Source: Canibacter oris
GTDB lineage: Bacteria; Actinomycetota; Actinomycetes; Actinomycetales; Microbacteriaceae
Direction: 5' to 3'
Assembly (NCBI RefSeq): GCF_014197205.1
Contig: NZ_JACIFD010000015.1
Coordinates: 1-33,723, forward strand
DNA length: 33,723 nucleotides
Made by a program: the position numbers and the translations under genes. The notes beneath the pieces are model-generated. The model was not told the origin of the DNA, did not search any database, and saw nothing but the letters and a program-made list of their open reading frames with translations. Numbering within the stretch: the stretch's first letter is position 1; every line of letters starts with the position of its first letter. Shown here in pieces: positions 8,806 through 16,200 of this stretch.

Positions 8806-9081
8806 ATGGCAAATAAAGAACTTTCACAGCGTAAGCAAGAAAAGCTGGAGCGTGCTGCGCGTGCTGCGGCGGCTCGTCATGCTGATGATCCGACACCGAA
8901 TCCTGTTTGGTTTAAGCCAATCATGTTTGGATTCATGTTGCTCGGCCTGGTATGGATCGTGGTTTACTACATCACCAGCTCGACTCTGGCACTGCCTATT
9001 CCGCAGCTAGGACAAGGTAACATTTTCGTAGGCTTCGGCTTGATTATGGTTGGTTTCTTAATGACCACGAGGTGGCGTTAA
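8806..9081 (+). CDS. crgA: Cell division protein CrgA
   Basis: A 91-aa membrane protein with a basic, highly charged N-terminus (about 1-30), the PNPVWFKPIM boundary motif and two hydrophobic helices (about 38-60 and 72-88), ending TTRWR. These are the hallmarks of CrgA, an actinobacterial divisome/elongasome scaffold that contacts FtsZ, FtsI and other wall proteins. The length is typical (about 80-95 aa). It lies near the wall kinases, as in most actinobacteria, and is transcribed away from the sortase. A nested hairpin with a T run follows the stop. Confidence 0.93.
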   Translation: MANKELSQRKQEKLERAARAAAARHADDPTPNPVWFKPIMFGFMLLGLVWIVVYYITSSTLALPIPQLGQGNIFVGFGLIMVGFLMTTRWR

Positions 9082-9133
9082 GCGCGCTGTGTGCGTGCTG
9101 AAATGCGCGATGTGTGCTTTAGCGGCGCTTTTT
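9080..9133 (+). terminator. Probable terminator of crgA
   Basis: AAGCGC at the crgA stop can pair with GCGCTT at 9125-9130, enclosing an inner CGTGC/GCGCG stem, and is followed by a T5 run. The loop is long, so this is weaker than the hairpin at 9185. Confidence 0.4.
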
Positions 9134-9158
9134 AGCCAAGCTGTAATCGGTCAATAAC

Positions 9159-9167
9159 TGTTAAAAT
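9159..9167 (+). promoter_or_regulatory. Extended -10 promoter in front of an isolated hairpin
   Basis: TGTTAAAAT fits the extended -10 pattern TGnTAnnnT. A start near 9174 would make a transcript of only about 60 bases ending at the hairpin/T-run at 9185-9233. No -35 is obvious. Confidence 0.35.
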
Positions 9168-9184
9168 GGCCGGCTCATAATTAA

Positions 9185-9233
9185 GCCTCGGGGGCTGTCA
9201 CAGATTCTGCTGTGGTGGTCCCCGAGGCTTTTT
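9185..9233 (+). terminator. Strong hairpin with T5 run; terminator or small structured RNA
   Basis: The outer stem GCCTCGGGG/CCCCGAGGC (9 bp) encloses an inner CACAG/CTGTG stem with loop ATTCTG and is followed by TTTTT at 9229-9233. It lies about 100 bases beyond crgA and after another hairpin. It either backs up crgA termination or ends a separate short transcript from the promoter-like site at 9159-9167. Confidence 0.7.
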
Positions 9234-9248
9234 ACGAGAGCGGTGTTA

Positions 9249-9306
9249 TTTACAAAACAATCATTACAAAATATTCATTACAGGACAGTAATTACAGTAG
9301 TGTAAT
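9249..9306 (+). repeat. Four TTTACA/ATTACA hexamers at exact 14-bp period, ending in a TTACA-N4-TGTAA dyad
   Basis: TTTACA starts at 9249 and ATTACA at 9263, 9277 and 9291: an exact 14-base step three times. The last copy forms a dyad with TGTAAT at 9301-9306 (TTACA-GTAG-TGTAA). The same dyad occurs twice between dnaA and dnaN (27190-27203 and 27243-27256). Six-base half sites at 14-bp steps resemble the tandem boxes of OmpR-family regulators such as MtrA, but the bound protein is unknown. Confidence 0.75.
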
Positions 9307-9316
9307 TTTCCCCACA

Positions 9317-9349
9317 TTGTGGATAAGCCTGTGGAAAACTTTGTGAATT
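9317..9349. promoter_or_regulatory. DnaA-box cluster remote from oriC
   Basis: TTGTGGATAA at 9317-9326 is a perfect DnaA box read on the minus strand (TTATCCACAA). It is followed in the same orientation by TGTGGAAAA at 9330-9338 (one mismatch) and a degenerate box near 9341-9349. The sequence is gene-free and directly follows the 14-bp ATTACA array. It lies about 18 kb from dnaA. The whole gap 9082-9440 holds only this cluster, the array and the two hairpins. Confidence 0.6.
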
Positions 9350-9440
9350 TATTCCGAGCACAGCAATCAGCGCACTCCTACTACCGTTGTAGCCACACGG
9401 CTGCTATCAGCCCCGCCAGCCCGCCATACGCAGAAAGCAG

Positions 9441-10343
9441 TTAGCGCGCCACAAGTTGCGGTGTCAGCGTGTAGAACACAACTGTCGCAACGATAATCAC
9501 CCCAAGCACCGCCAGCAAAGCAGCGACCACCAGCGGGCGATGCTTTTGGTGACGGCCAAATTTAAACAGCAGCAACATGGTTACAGCGCCAAACACCATG
9601 CCACCAAGGTGTGCCTGCCAAGATACGTTACTACCCGGCACAAAACCGATTACAAGGTTCAAGCCGAGCAACACCGCAATCGATGTGGCATTAACCCGTA
9701 GCTTGCGATAGACCACGAAAATCGCTGCGATAACGCCAAAAAGCGCTCCGGAAGCGCCAACGGTTGGCACTAGCATGGCACTCGGTGACACCCCGGCCCA
9801 CCACATCACAAAGAGCGATCCACCCAATCCTGAAAGCAAGTAGAGCGCGGCGAAATAAACCCTGCCCAGCATTCGCTCCAGCTCGCGCCCGAAGGTGTAA
9901 AGCGCATACATATTGAACAGAATATGGAATAGGAATGACGGTGAGTGCACGAAAATTGAGGTCAGCATCCGCCACGGTTCAAAAGCGTAAGGTGTTGCGT
10001 GCAGCGGCGCAAACCACAGCGCCGCGGTTGTTTGCGGCAGCAGCAACTGCGCCACCCACAGCACCGCGCAGAGCGCGATAATAGTGTTAGTAACCGGCGT
10101 TTCGGCAAGGGAAATCGCGCGCAGCTTCGACTTTCCGAAGCTTTTCACCTGCGAGCTGCGCGCCGGTCGTAAATCGTGCACACAGTCCGGGCAGATAACG
10201 CCCACCGGGTGTTCCACCTGGCACTCCGGGCATAGGGTTTTACCGCAGCGGTTGCACAGGGTGAAACTCTGCCTGGTAGCGTGACGGTAACAAACATCAT
10301 TCGCGCCGTATGCTGCGCGCTGCCCGAACTGTGGTTGTGACAC
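9441..10343 (-). CDS. Rhomboid-family intramembrane serine protease with N-terminal zinc-ribbon-like domain
   Basis: A 300-aa protein. Residues 18-54 hold paired Cys motifs (CYRH...CNRCG...CPEC...CPDC) that look like a B-box/zinc ribbon. Six or seven membrane helices follow. The catalytic dyad is visible: S198 in GASGALFG and H245 in AHLGG, and the L1-loop motif ending GREL and the HILFNMYAL helix fit the family. Rhomboids cleave membrane-spanning substrates within the bilayer; the substrate here is unknown. It starts at GTG 2 bases after the ppiA stop with no clear Shine-Dalgarno, so translation probably depends on ppiA. Rhomboid-ppiA next to crgA is a common actinobacterial pairing. Confidence 0.93.
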   Translation of the reverse strand: MSQPQFGQRAAYGANDVCYRHATRQSFTLCNRCGKTLCPECQVEHPVGVICPDCVHDLRPARSSQVKSFGKSKLRAISLAETPVTNTIIALCAVLWVAQLLLPQTTAALWFAPLHATPYAFEPWRMLTSIFVHSPSFLFHILFNMYALYTFGRELERMLGRVYFAALYLLSGLGGSLFVMWWAGVSPSAMLVPTVGASGALFGVIAAIFVVYRKLRVNATSIAVLLGLNLVIGFVPGSNVSWQAHLGGMVFGAVTMLLLFKFGRHQKHRPLVVAALLAVLGVIIVATVVFYTLTPQLVAR

Positions 10344-10345
10344 GA

Positions 10346-10855
10346 TTACAGCTCAGTGATGGTAACGGTCTGCATCACCACGTCTTCCAGCGGCCGATCT
10401 TGTGCTCCTGTTGCTACCGCTTCAATGGCATCAACAACACGCTTTGACGCATCATCAGCTACCTCGCCGAAGATAGTGTGTTTGCCGGTGAGGTACATCG
10501 GCTCGCTGGTGGTGATGAAGAACTGTGACCCGTTAGTGCCCGCAAGGCGCCCGGTCATATCGCGGCGTTTCCCCGCGTTAGCCATCGCCAGCTGGTATTT
10601 ACGATCAAACACCAATTCCGGGTGGATTTCATCATCAAAGGTGTAGCCGGGGCCGCCCATACCGGTGCCGGTTTGGTCACCACCTTGAATCATAAAATCT
10701 TTAATGATGCGGTGAAAAATCACCCCATCATAAAACCCTTTATTAGCCAGATCGATAAAGTTTTTTACGGTTTTCGGCGCATGATCGCCAAAAAGGTTAA
10801 GCACAATATCGCCATGATTAGTTTTAATGGTTGCTTTAGCTGTTGGAATAGTCAT
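10346..10855 (-). CDS. ppiA: Cyclophilin-type peptidyl-prolyl cis-trans isomerase
   Basis: A 169-aa single-domain cyclophilin with no signal peptide, so cytoplasmic. It catalyses proline cis-trans isomerisation in folding proteins. The core motifs FHRIIKDFMIQGGD (catalytic R49) and GTNGSQFFITT are intact. The residue matching Trp121 of human cyclophilin A is Tyr121 (YLTGKHTIFG), which predicts weak cyclosporin binding. The start has no Shine-Dalgarno; a TAGACT -10 element ends 6 bases before the ATG, indicating a leaderless message. It forms a two-gene unit with the rhomboid gene downstream. Confidence 0.96.
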   Translation of the reverse strand: MTIPTAKATIKTNHGDIVLNLFGDHAPKTVKNFIDLANKGFYDGVIFHRIIKDFMIQGGDQTGTGMGGPGYTFDDEIHPELVFDRKYQLAMANAGKRRDMTGRLAGTNGSQFFITTSEPMYLTGKHTIFGEVADDASKRVVDAIEAVATGAQDRPLEDVVMQTVTITEL

Positions 10856-10861
10856 GTTTTA

Positions 10862-10867
10862 AGTCTA
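10862..10867 (-). promoter_or_regulatory. -10 element of ppiA (leaderless)
   Basis: TAGACT on the minus strand ends 6 bases before the ppiA ATG, with no ribosome binding site in between. The expected start falls on the initiation codon. Confidence 0.4.
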
Positions 10868-11003
10868 AAATGCAGCCCTGAACTTTTGCCCGCAAAACGC
10901 ATTAATTCACCAGTTCACTCGTTTCTAGCGTCTCTTCAGAATTTATCGGTACATTAGGGGTATGGGATTTCGCAAATTGCGGTTATCCCACAGGAGGAAA
11001 ATC

Positions 11004-11504
11004 ATGTCACTATCACGTAAGCGCCGTCGCGAGCTCAAAAAGCTGAAGAAACTTACCAACGCAGTGCTGGGTGAACAGCGCGTGGTATTTGGTCATGCGG
11101 GTGACGTGCTTTCTGAGGCGGGCTATCAAGCGAAGAAGCTGTCAGATGAGCACCTTGCCCCACGTGTAGCTTCTGCTTATGATGTTGTACGCCCGACCGT
11201 TTCTGGCACCATCAACAAGCTGAAGGCATTCGGCCGTGGCGCACAACAGACCATTTCACCTTACGCCACCAACGCTGTAATGCGTGCCAGCTCAGCTCTA
11301 GAGGCCGCAGATCGTAAAGATCTAGCCAAACAGCTGGTTGAACTGAGCGCCAAAACAGGGCTGGTGCAGGTTAAGAAGCGCCGCCGCATCGGCTTGGTTT
11401 TCGGTATCGCTGCCGGCGTTGCTGCGGCTGCGGCTGTTGGTTACTCTCTGTTCCAGGCATTCCGTGATGACGAGGATGTTTGGGTAGCTCCAGAGAGCGA
11501 GTAA
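11004..11504 (+). CDS. Hypothetical basic protein with C-terminal membrane anchor (166 aa)
   Basis: I do not recognise a named family. The N-terminus is very basic (RKRRRELKKLKK), the middle is mixed helix-forming sequence, and one hydrophobic Ala/Gly/Val-rich helix lies near 130-150 after KKRRR, with an acidic end. Together these suggest a tail-anchored inner-membrane protein with a cytoplasmic body. The start is set by a near-perfect AGGAGG ending 7 bases before the ATG at 11004; an in-frame ATG at 10962 lacks a site but lies where a TACATT -10 could start a leaderless message. It stands next to ppiA, a place where other actinobacteria carry a similar uncharacterised protein as I recall. 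A 14-bp hairpin follows. Confidence 0.8.
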   Translation: MSLSRKRRRELKKLKKLTNAVLGEQRVVFGHAGDVLSEAGYQAKKLSDEHLAPRVASAYDVVRPTVSGTINKLKAFGRGAQQTISPYATNAVMRASSALEAADRKDLAKQLVELSAKTGLVQVKKRRRIGLVFGIAAGVAAAAAVGYSLFQAFRDDEDVWVAPESE

Positions 11505-11519
11505 TTTCGCAAAACTATT

Positions 11520-11557
11520 AAGGGGGGCGGATCAGCACAGCGAGATCCGCCCCCCTT
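11520..11557. terminator. Bidirectional terminator between convergent genes
   Basis: A perfect 14-bp stem AAGGGGGGCGGATC/GATCCGCCCCCCTT with loop AGCACAGCGA, followed on the + strand by a T-rich tract (TTGTTTATTTTT). It sits between the ends of the 166-aa gene (+) and the NUDIX gene (-) and can serve both. Confidence 0.88.
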
Positions 11558-11563
11558 AGTTGT

Positions 11564-12082
11564 TTATTTTTGCTGGTTGCTCTGCTGCGGGCGTCTATTA
11601 GCGGCTATGCTGGCGCGGCGCGCTTTGCGCGGCCGGTTTTGAATCCGCCGCTGACCGCCGCGGCCGATAATTCCTGCCATGCGTAACCCAGTATCAACAA
11701 GCGATAGCGTGTGCAGTTTACCGAGATCCTCTAACCGCACCCACCGCGCTTCATCGCTAGAACCGCCAACCTCGTTGACCAGCGGGCCCTCATTAACACG
11801 GCCACGATAAATAATCCGGATAGTGTGTAACTGTGGATCAGTGCCCGCCGGTACGTCACCACGCACCATCACTCGAGAATCAACACCGAGCAGCCGCCCA
11901 ATGCGCGCCTCCAGCCCGGTTTCTTCAAAAACTTCACGTTTCGCGGCGTCCCTAGGGTCTTCACCAGCCTCAATGCCGCCGCCAGGTAGCGTCCACCCGT
12001 GCAGTTCGCCACGCCGCCAGTGAGTTAGCAGCACTTCCCCGCGTCTCTCAATAACCGCGTATGCCGCTACTCGAATATCCAT
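11564..12082 (-). CDS. NUDIX hydrolase
   Basis: A 172-aa protein with a complete Nudix box: GGIEAGE, then seven residues and REVFEETGL (about 35-57), the metal-binding helix-loop that cleaves nucleoside diphosphate-X compounds. The N-terminal strands (VAAYAVIERRGEVLLTHW) and WTLPGGG fit the fold. The last 35 residues are basic and Gln/Arg-rich with no known role. The substrate cannot be told from sequence; dNTP, ADP-ribose or other nucleotides are possible. Upstream, TACTAT ends 7 bases before the ATG, so this message may also be leaderless, although GAGGG overlaps the spacer. Confidence 0.9.
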   Translation of the reverse strand: MDIRVAAYAVIERRGEVLLTHWRRGELHGWTLPGGGIEAGEDPRDAAKREVFEETGLEARIGRLLGVDSRVMVRGDVPAGTDPQLHTIRIIYRGRVNEGPLVNEVGGSSDEARWVRLEDLGKLHTLSLVDTGLRMAGIIGRGGQRRIQNRPRKARRASIAANRRPQQSNQQK

Positions 12083-12135
12083 ACCCTCAATAGTACCGTT
12101 TTCTGTCGCACAGCTTGAATTGTCACTCTTAGCCC

Positions 12136-12408
12136 GTGAAGAAAATATCTCCTAACTACGCATACTATGGAGCCCTGTGCACACTGATAATAGGTTGCGC
12201 AGCGATTCTCGTCACTCCTTTCGCCAGGGTGATTGATCCGCTAGCTCCTGCACTGACCTGCTTTTATATTCCACTGGCAACCGCGGTTATCGGCTCGCTC
12301 TTGGCCGCACTAGCTAAGAAAACCTGGCTAATAGCGGCTAATCTATTACCGCTGCTTGTGGGGTTTCCGGGACTCTGGTTCATTGGAACACTGCTTTTCG
12401 GCCCCTAA
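12136..12408 (+). CDS. Small hydrophobic membrane protein (90 aa), hypothetical
   Basis: A GTG-started frame encoding mostly hydrophobic residues with three likely membrane helices (about 10-30, 37-60, 67-88) and a single short loop with KK. I do not recognise a family. There is no convincing Shine-Dalgarno or promoter, so the start is uncertain. In favour of it being real: it fills the gap between divergent and convergent neighbours, has consistent hydrophobic periodicity, and no competing gene covers the area. Confidence 0.55.
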   Translation: MKKISPNYAYYGALCTLIIGCAAILVTPFARVIDPLAPALTCFYIPLATAVIGSLLAALAKKTWLIAANLLPLLVGFPGLWFIGTLLFGP

Positions 12409-12433
12409 ATAACTGCGCAGTGCAATAAAATAT

Positions 12434-12475
12434 GGGCGGGGTAACCGTCGCCTGTTTAGGCTTCTTACCCCGCCC
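12434..12475 (-). terminator. Terminator of the pyc-DUF1684 unit
   Basis: An 11-bp perfect stem GGGCGGGGTAA/TTACCCCGCCC with a 20-base loop that itself folds (GCCT-gttt-AGGC). On the minus strand it is followed by ATATTTTATTG, so it best serves the DUF1684 gene that ends 20 bases before it. Confidence 0.85.
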
Positions 12476-12495
12476 AGCTGCTTAGCTGCCCAGCT

Positions 12496-13260
12496 TTAAA
12501 TGTGGTGCACGTCAAAGCCCTCGGTGTACTGCGGGGCACGCTCCCCGGCTGTTACTTCCCACGGCAAACGGTTTTGTGCCGGCGGCATTGGGCAGTTAAA
12601 GTGGGCTGAAAAACCACACGGCGGCACATATGCATAGTTAAAATTCAGGGTTACCTTAAGCTGCCCGGTTTCTTCCGGGTTTTCGATATTAACCGCCAAG
12701 AAGCGACCCGGCGCGTAAGAGCCTAGCGCGGTGCTAGCCCCTGTGGTGCGATCACTGAACGGAATAATCAGCTCAGTGTCGCTAGCGCGGAAACCGGTGA
12801 CGGTCACAGTTTCACCGTTCACTGTGAAGGTCACATCGCCCGGCACTGTCAACTCGCGGGTAGCACCAACTTCCTGAATATGCTCAAAAGCTACGGTGCG
12901 GCCGTCTGTTGCCGGGGTGAAAACCGCTTCCACAACCCACTCTGGGTTGTAGTCAAATTGCGCCATTCCCAAAAACTCACTGATTGCGGGAGCGTCAGCC
13001 TGCCAGCGGCGCAAACCGAACTCTTCACCGTCACCATTTAGGCGCTGGCGGCGCATTGGAGTCACAACCACGTTATCACTCTCGACAGCGCTTGCCTCCG
13101 CAACCAGCTGCTCTGCCTGCTCCGCGGTGGTGCCCGGCTCAAACCAGCGTGTCTCCACCAGGCTGAGCGGCCCGGTGGCGCTGGTGATCCGCTGCTGCCG
13201 CTGCTGTTGCCATGCAGCGTGTGAGGCTAACTCCTGCTCGGTCGCTGCGGTTTGGGTCAT
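12496..13260 (-). CDS. DUF1684 domain-containing protein
   Basis: A 254-aa soluble protein. The family signature is the C-terminal block NFNYAYVPPCGFSAHFNCP followed by PPAQNRLPWEVTAGE (about 207-243), together with the central beta-rich region (FTVNGETVTVTGF). DUF1684 has no established biochemical role that I know of. The start overlaps the pyruvate carboxylase stop as ATGA, so the two are co-translated. I know of no published link between them, but the tight coupling hints at one. A strong terminator follows. Confidence 0.88.
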   Translation of the reverse strand: MTQTAATEQELASHAAWQQQRQQRITSATGPLSLVETRWFEPGTTAEQAEQLVAEASAVESDNVVVTPMRRQRLNGDGEEFGLRRWQADAPAISEFLGMAQFDYNPEWVVEAVFTPATDGRTVAFEHIQEVGATRELTVPGDVTFTVNGETVTVTGFRASDTELIIPFSDRTTGASTALGSYAPGRFLAVNIENPEETGQLKVTLNFNYAYVPPCGFSAHFNCPMPPAQNRLPWEVTAGERAPQYTEGFDVHHI

Positions 13261-16200
13261 TTATCCTCCTCGGTAATTACCAGAATCAAATCACCGGCCT
13301 CCACCGCCCGCGTGCCGGAGAAAGCTAAGCGCTCAACTGTGCCAGACACTGCCGCGGTGATTGCGGCCTCCATTTTCATCGCTTCAATAGTAGCAATAGG
13401 TTGCCCCGCGAGCACAGCATCACCAGGTTGTGCTTTAATTGTCACCGTGCCGGAGAACGGCGCCGCAATGTGCCCGGCAATCGTGCGGTCAGCTTTTTCT
13501 GCGGTGTGCGCAGTGACTTTAACGCTTAGATCTTTCACAAAAACTGGACGCAACTGTCCATTAACTCGCACCATCACCGTGCGCACGCCTTTATCGTCTG
13601 CCTCACCGATAGCTTCAAGCCCAATATATAGCCGCACCCCTTTGGCAAGGTCAATTGCATGTTCGGCGCCGGTCTCCAGCCCGTACAGGTAATCAACCGT
13701 GTCAAGCACAGACAGGTCACCGAAGCGCTCATATGATGCCTGGTACTGCGCTGCAGGGCCCGCAAAAAGCAAGCGGTTCAGCGTCTGCTGTCGCTGCTTG
13801 CCAGCATTCGCCAATAGTTCGGTGTCGGCTGCGCTAAGTTTGCCCAGCTCCAGCGAAAGCTCCCGCCCCGCCAAAACTTTGCTGCGGAATGGTTCCGGCC
13901 AGCCCCCAGGAATCTCCCCCAGCTCCCCGGCAAGGAAGCCCACGACCGAGTCCGGAATATCGTATTTTTCCGGGTTTGCGGCAAAATCTTCTGGGTCAGC
14001 ATCAACCGCTGCCAAATGCAACGCCAAATCGCCAACCACTTTTGAAGATGGCGTAACTTTCGGGATCCGCCCCAAAATTTTATCCGCCGCGGCATACATG
14101 TCTTCGATCTTCTCGAAGTTGTCGGCCAACCCCAGCGCGATTGCCTGCTGCCTCAGATTAGACAGCTGGCCGCCGGGAATCTCGTGGGTGTAAACCCGCC
14201 CGGTTGGCGCCGGCAGCCCGGATTCAAACGGCTGATAAACGGCACGCACCGCCTCCCAGTACGGCTCTAAAGCATAAACATTTTCTGGGTTGAGGCCGGT
14301 GTCACGCTGCGTGTGCTCAAGCGCCGCAACCAGGCTAGATAGCGCCGGCTGGCTAGTAGTGCCAGAAAGCGGTGCAGCAGCCACATCAACCGCATCGACC
14401 CCCGCCTCTGCGGCTGCCAACAGTGTCGCCAACTGCCCGCCCGGGGTGTCGTGGGTGTGCAAGTGCACTGGCAGCTCAAAGTTCTCGCGCAGCGCGGTTA
14501 CCAGCTTACGCGCCGCCGCCGGCCGGAGCAGCCCGGCCATGTCTTTAATCGCCAGGATATGCGCCCCCGCAGCTGCAATCTGCTCCGCCAGGCGCAGGTA
14601 ATAATCGAGGGTAAATTTATTTTCTTGTGGATCAAGCAAATTCCCGGTGTAGCACAGCGCCACCTCCGCAACAGCAGAGCCGGTTTCGCGCACCGCATCA
14701 ATTGCCACCCGCATCTGATTAACGTCATTCAGCGCGTCAAAGATACGGAAAATATCTACCCCAACAGCGGTTGCTTCCTGCACAAAAGCACGTGCCACAG
14801 CAGGCGGGTACGGGGTGTAACCAACGGTGTTTTGGCCCCGCAAAAGCATTTGCAGCGGAATGTTTGGGAGTGCCTCACGCAGTTTCGCAAGCCGCTCCCA
14901 CGGATCCTCCGTCAAAAACCGCAGCGCCACGTCGTAGGTGGCGCCGCCCCACGCCTCAACAGAAAACAGCTCGGGGGTGAGTCGCGCCACAGCCGGCGCT
15001 GCGGCCACCAAGTCGCGGGTGCGCACTCGGGTTGCCAAGAGCGACTGGTGGGCATCTCGGAAAGTGGTTTCGGTGACCGCGAGCGCCTCCTGTTGTCGCA
15101 GCGCAGCGGCAAACCCCTCTGGCCCCAGCTGCTGTAAGCGCTGCCGGCCCGCCGCTGGCGGCTCGCTGCCACAGTCTAGTACGGGAAGTTTAGTAGCCGG
15201 CGAAGTTACCAGCGGGCGCTTGCCGTGCGGTTGATTCACCGTGGTGTCTGCAAGATACTGCAGCAACCGGGTGGCGCGGTCTTTTGGCCTGTGCATTTCT
15301 AACAGCTCCGGCCGCTCCGCAATAAACGCGGTGCTCACATCACCGGCGCGAAAAGCTGCGTCGTGTAAAACCGCCTGCAAAAACGGAATGTTAGTTGCGA
15401 CGCCGCGAATCCTAAACTCTGCAAGAGCACGGGTGGCGCGGGTTACCGCAGCTTCAAAGTCGCGCCCTCGACAAGTGAGCTTGGCGAGCATCGAGTCAAA
15501 GTGCGGACTAATAAACGAGCCGGGGTTGATGGTGCCGCCGTCGAGCCGCACCCCACCGCCGCCGGGTGAGCGGTAGGCGGTGATGCGCCCCAGGTCCGGG
15601 CGGAAATTGTCTGCCGGATCCTCCGTGGTGATACGACACTGCAGAGCGGATCCACGCACCTGAATCTGTTCCTGCTTCAACCTCAGTTCTGCGAGGGTGG
15701 CGCCAGCCGCGATGAGCATCTGGGCCTGCACCAGATCCACATCTGTAACCTCCTCGGTCACTGTGTGCTCCACCTGAATGCGCGGGTTCATTTCAATAAA
15801 AACGTGCTGGCCCGCACGTTCTCCCTCGGTATCGAGCAAAAACTCCACGGTGCCGGCGTTTTCATACCCGATGCTTTTCGCAAAGGCGATCGCATCGCGG
15901 GTCAGTGCGTTGCGAATCTCCGGGTCAAGATTTGGAGCCGGTGCAATCTCCACGACTTTTTGGTGGCGCCGCTGCACGGAACAATCACGCTCGTAGAGAT
16001 GCACAACCTGGCCGGTGTGATCCGCTAGAACCTGCACTTCAATGTGGCGTGGTCGTAGCACTGCCTGCTCAATAAACATTGCGGGGTCGCCGAAGGCACT
16101 GTCTGCTTCGCGCATCGCGCTTTCGAGGGCGTCACGTAGCTCAGATGCGGTTTCTACTCTGCGCATGCCGCGACCGCCGCCGCCAGCAACTGCCTTGGCA

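Noticed and set aside
14451-15137. Long plus-strand open frame (228 codons) opposite pyc
   Set aside because: It lies wholly antisense to the strongly supported carboxyltransferase region of pyruvate carboxylase, has no recognisable motif and arises from GC-biased codons.
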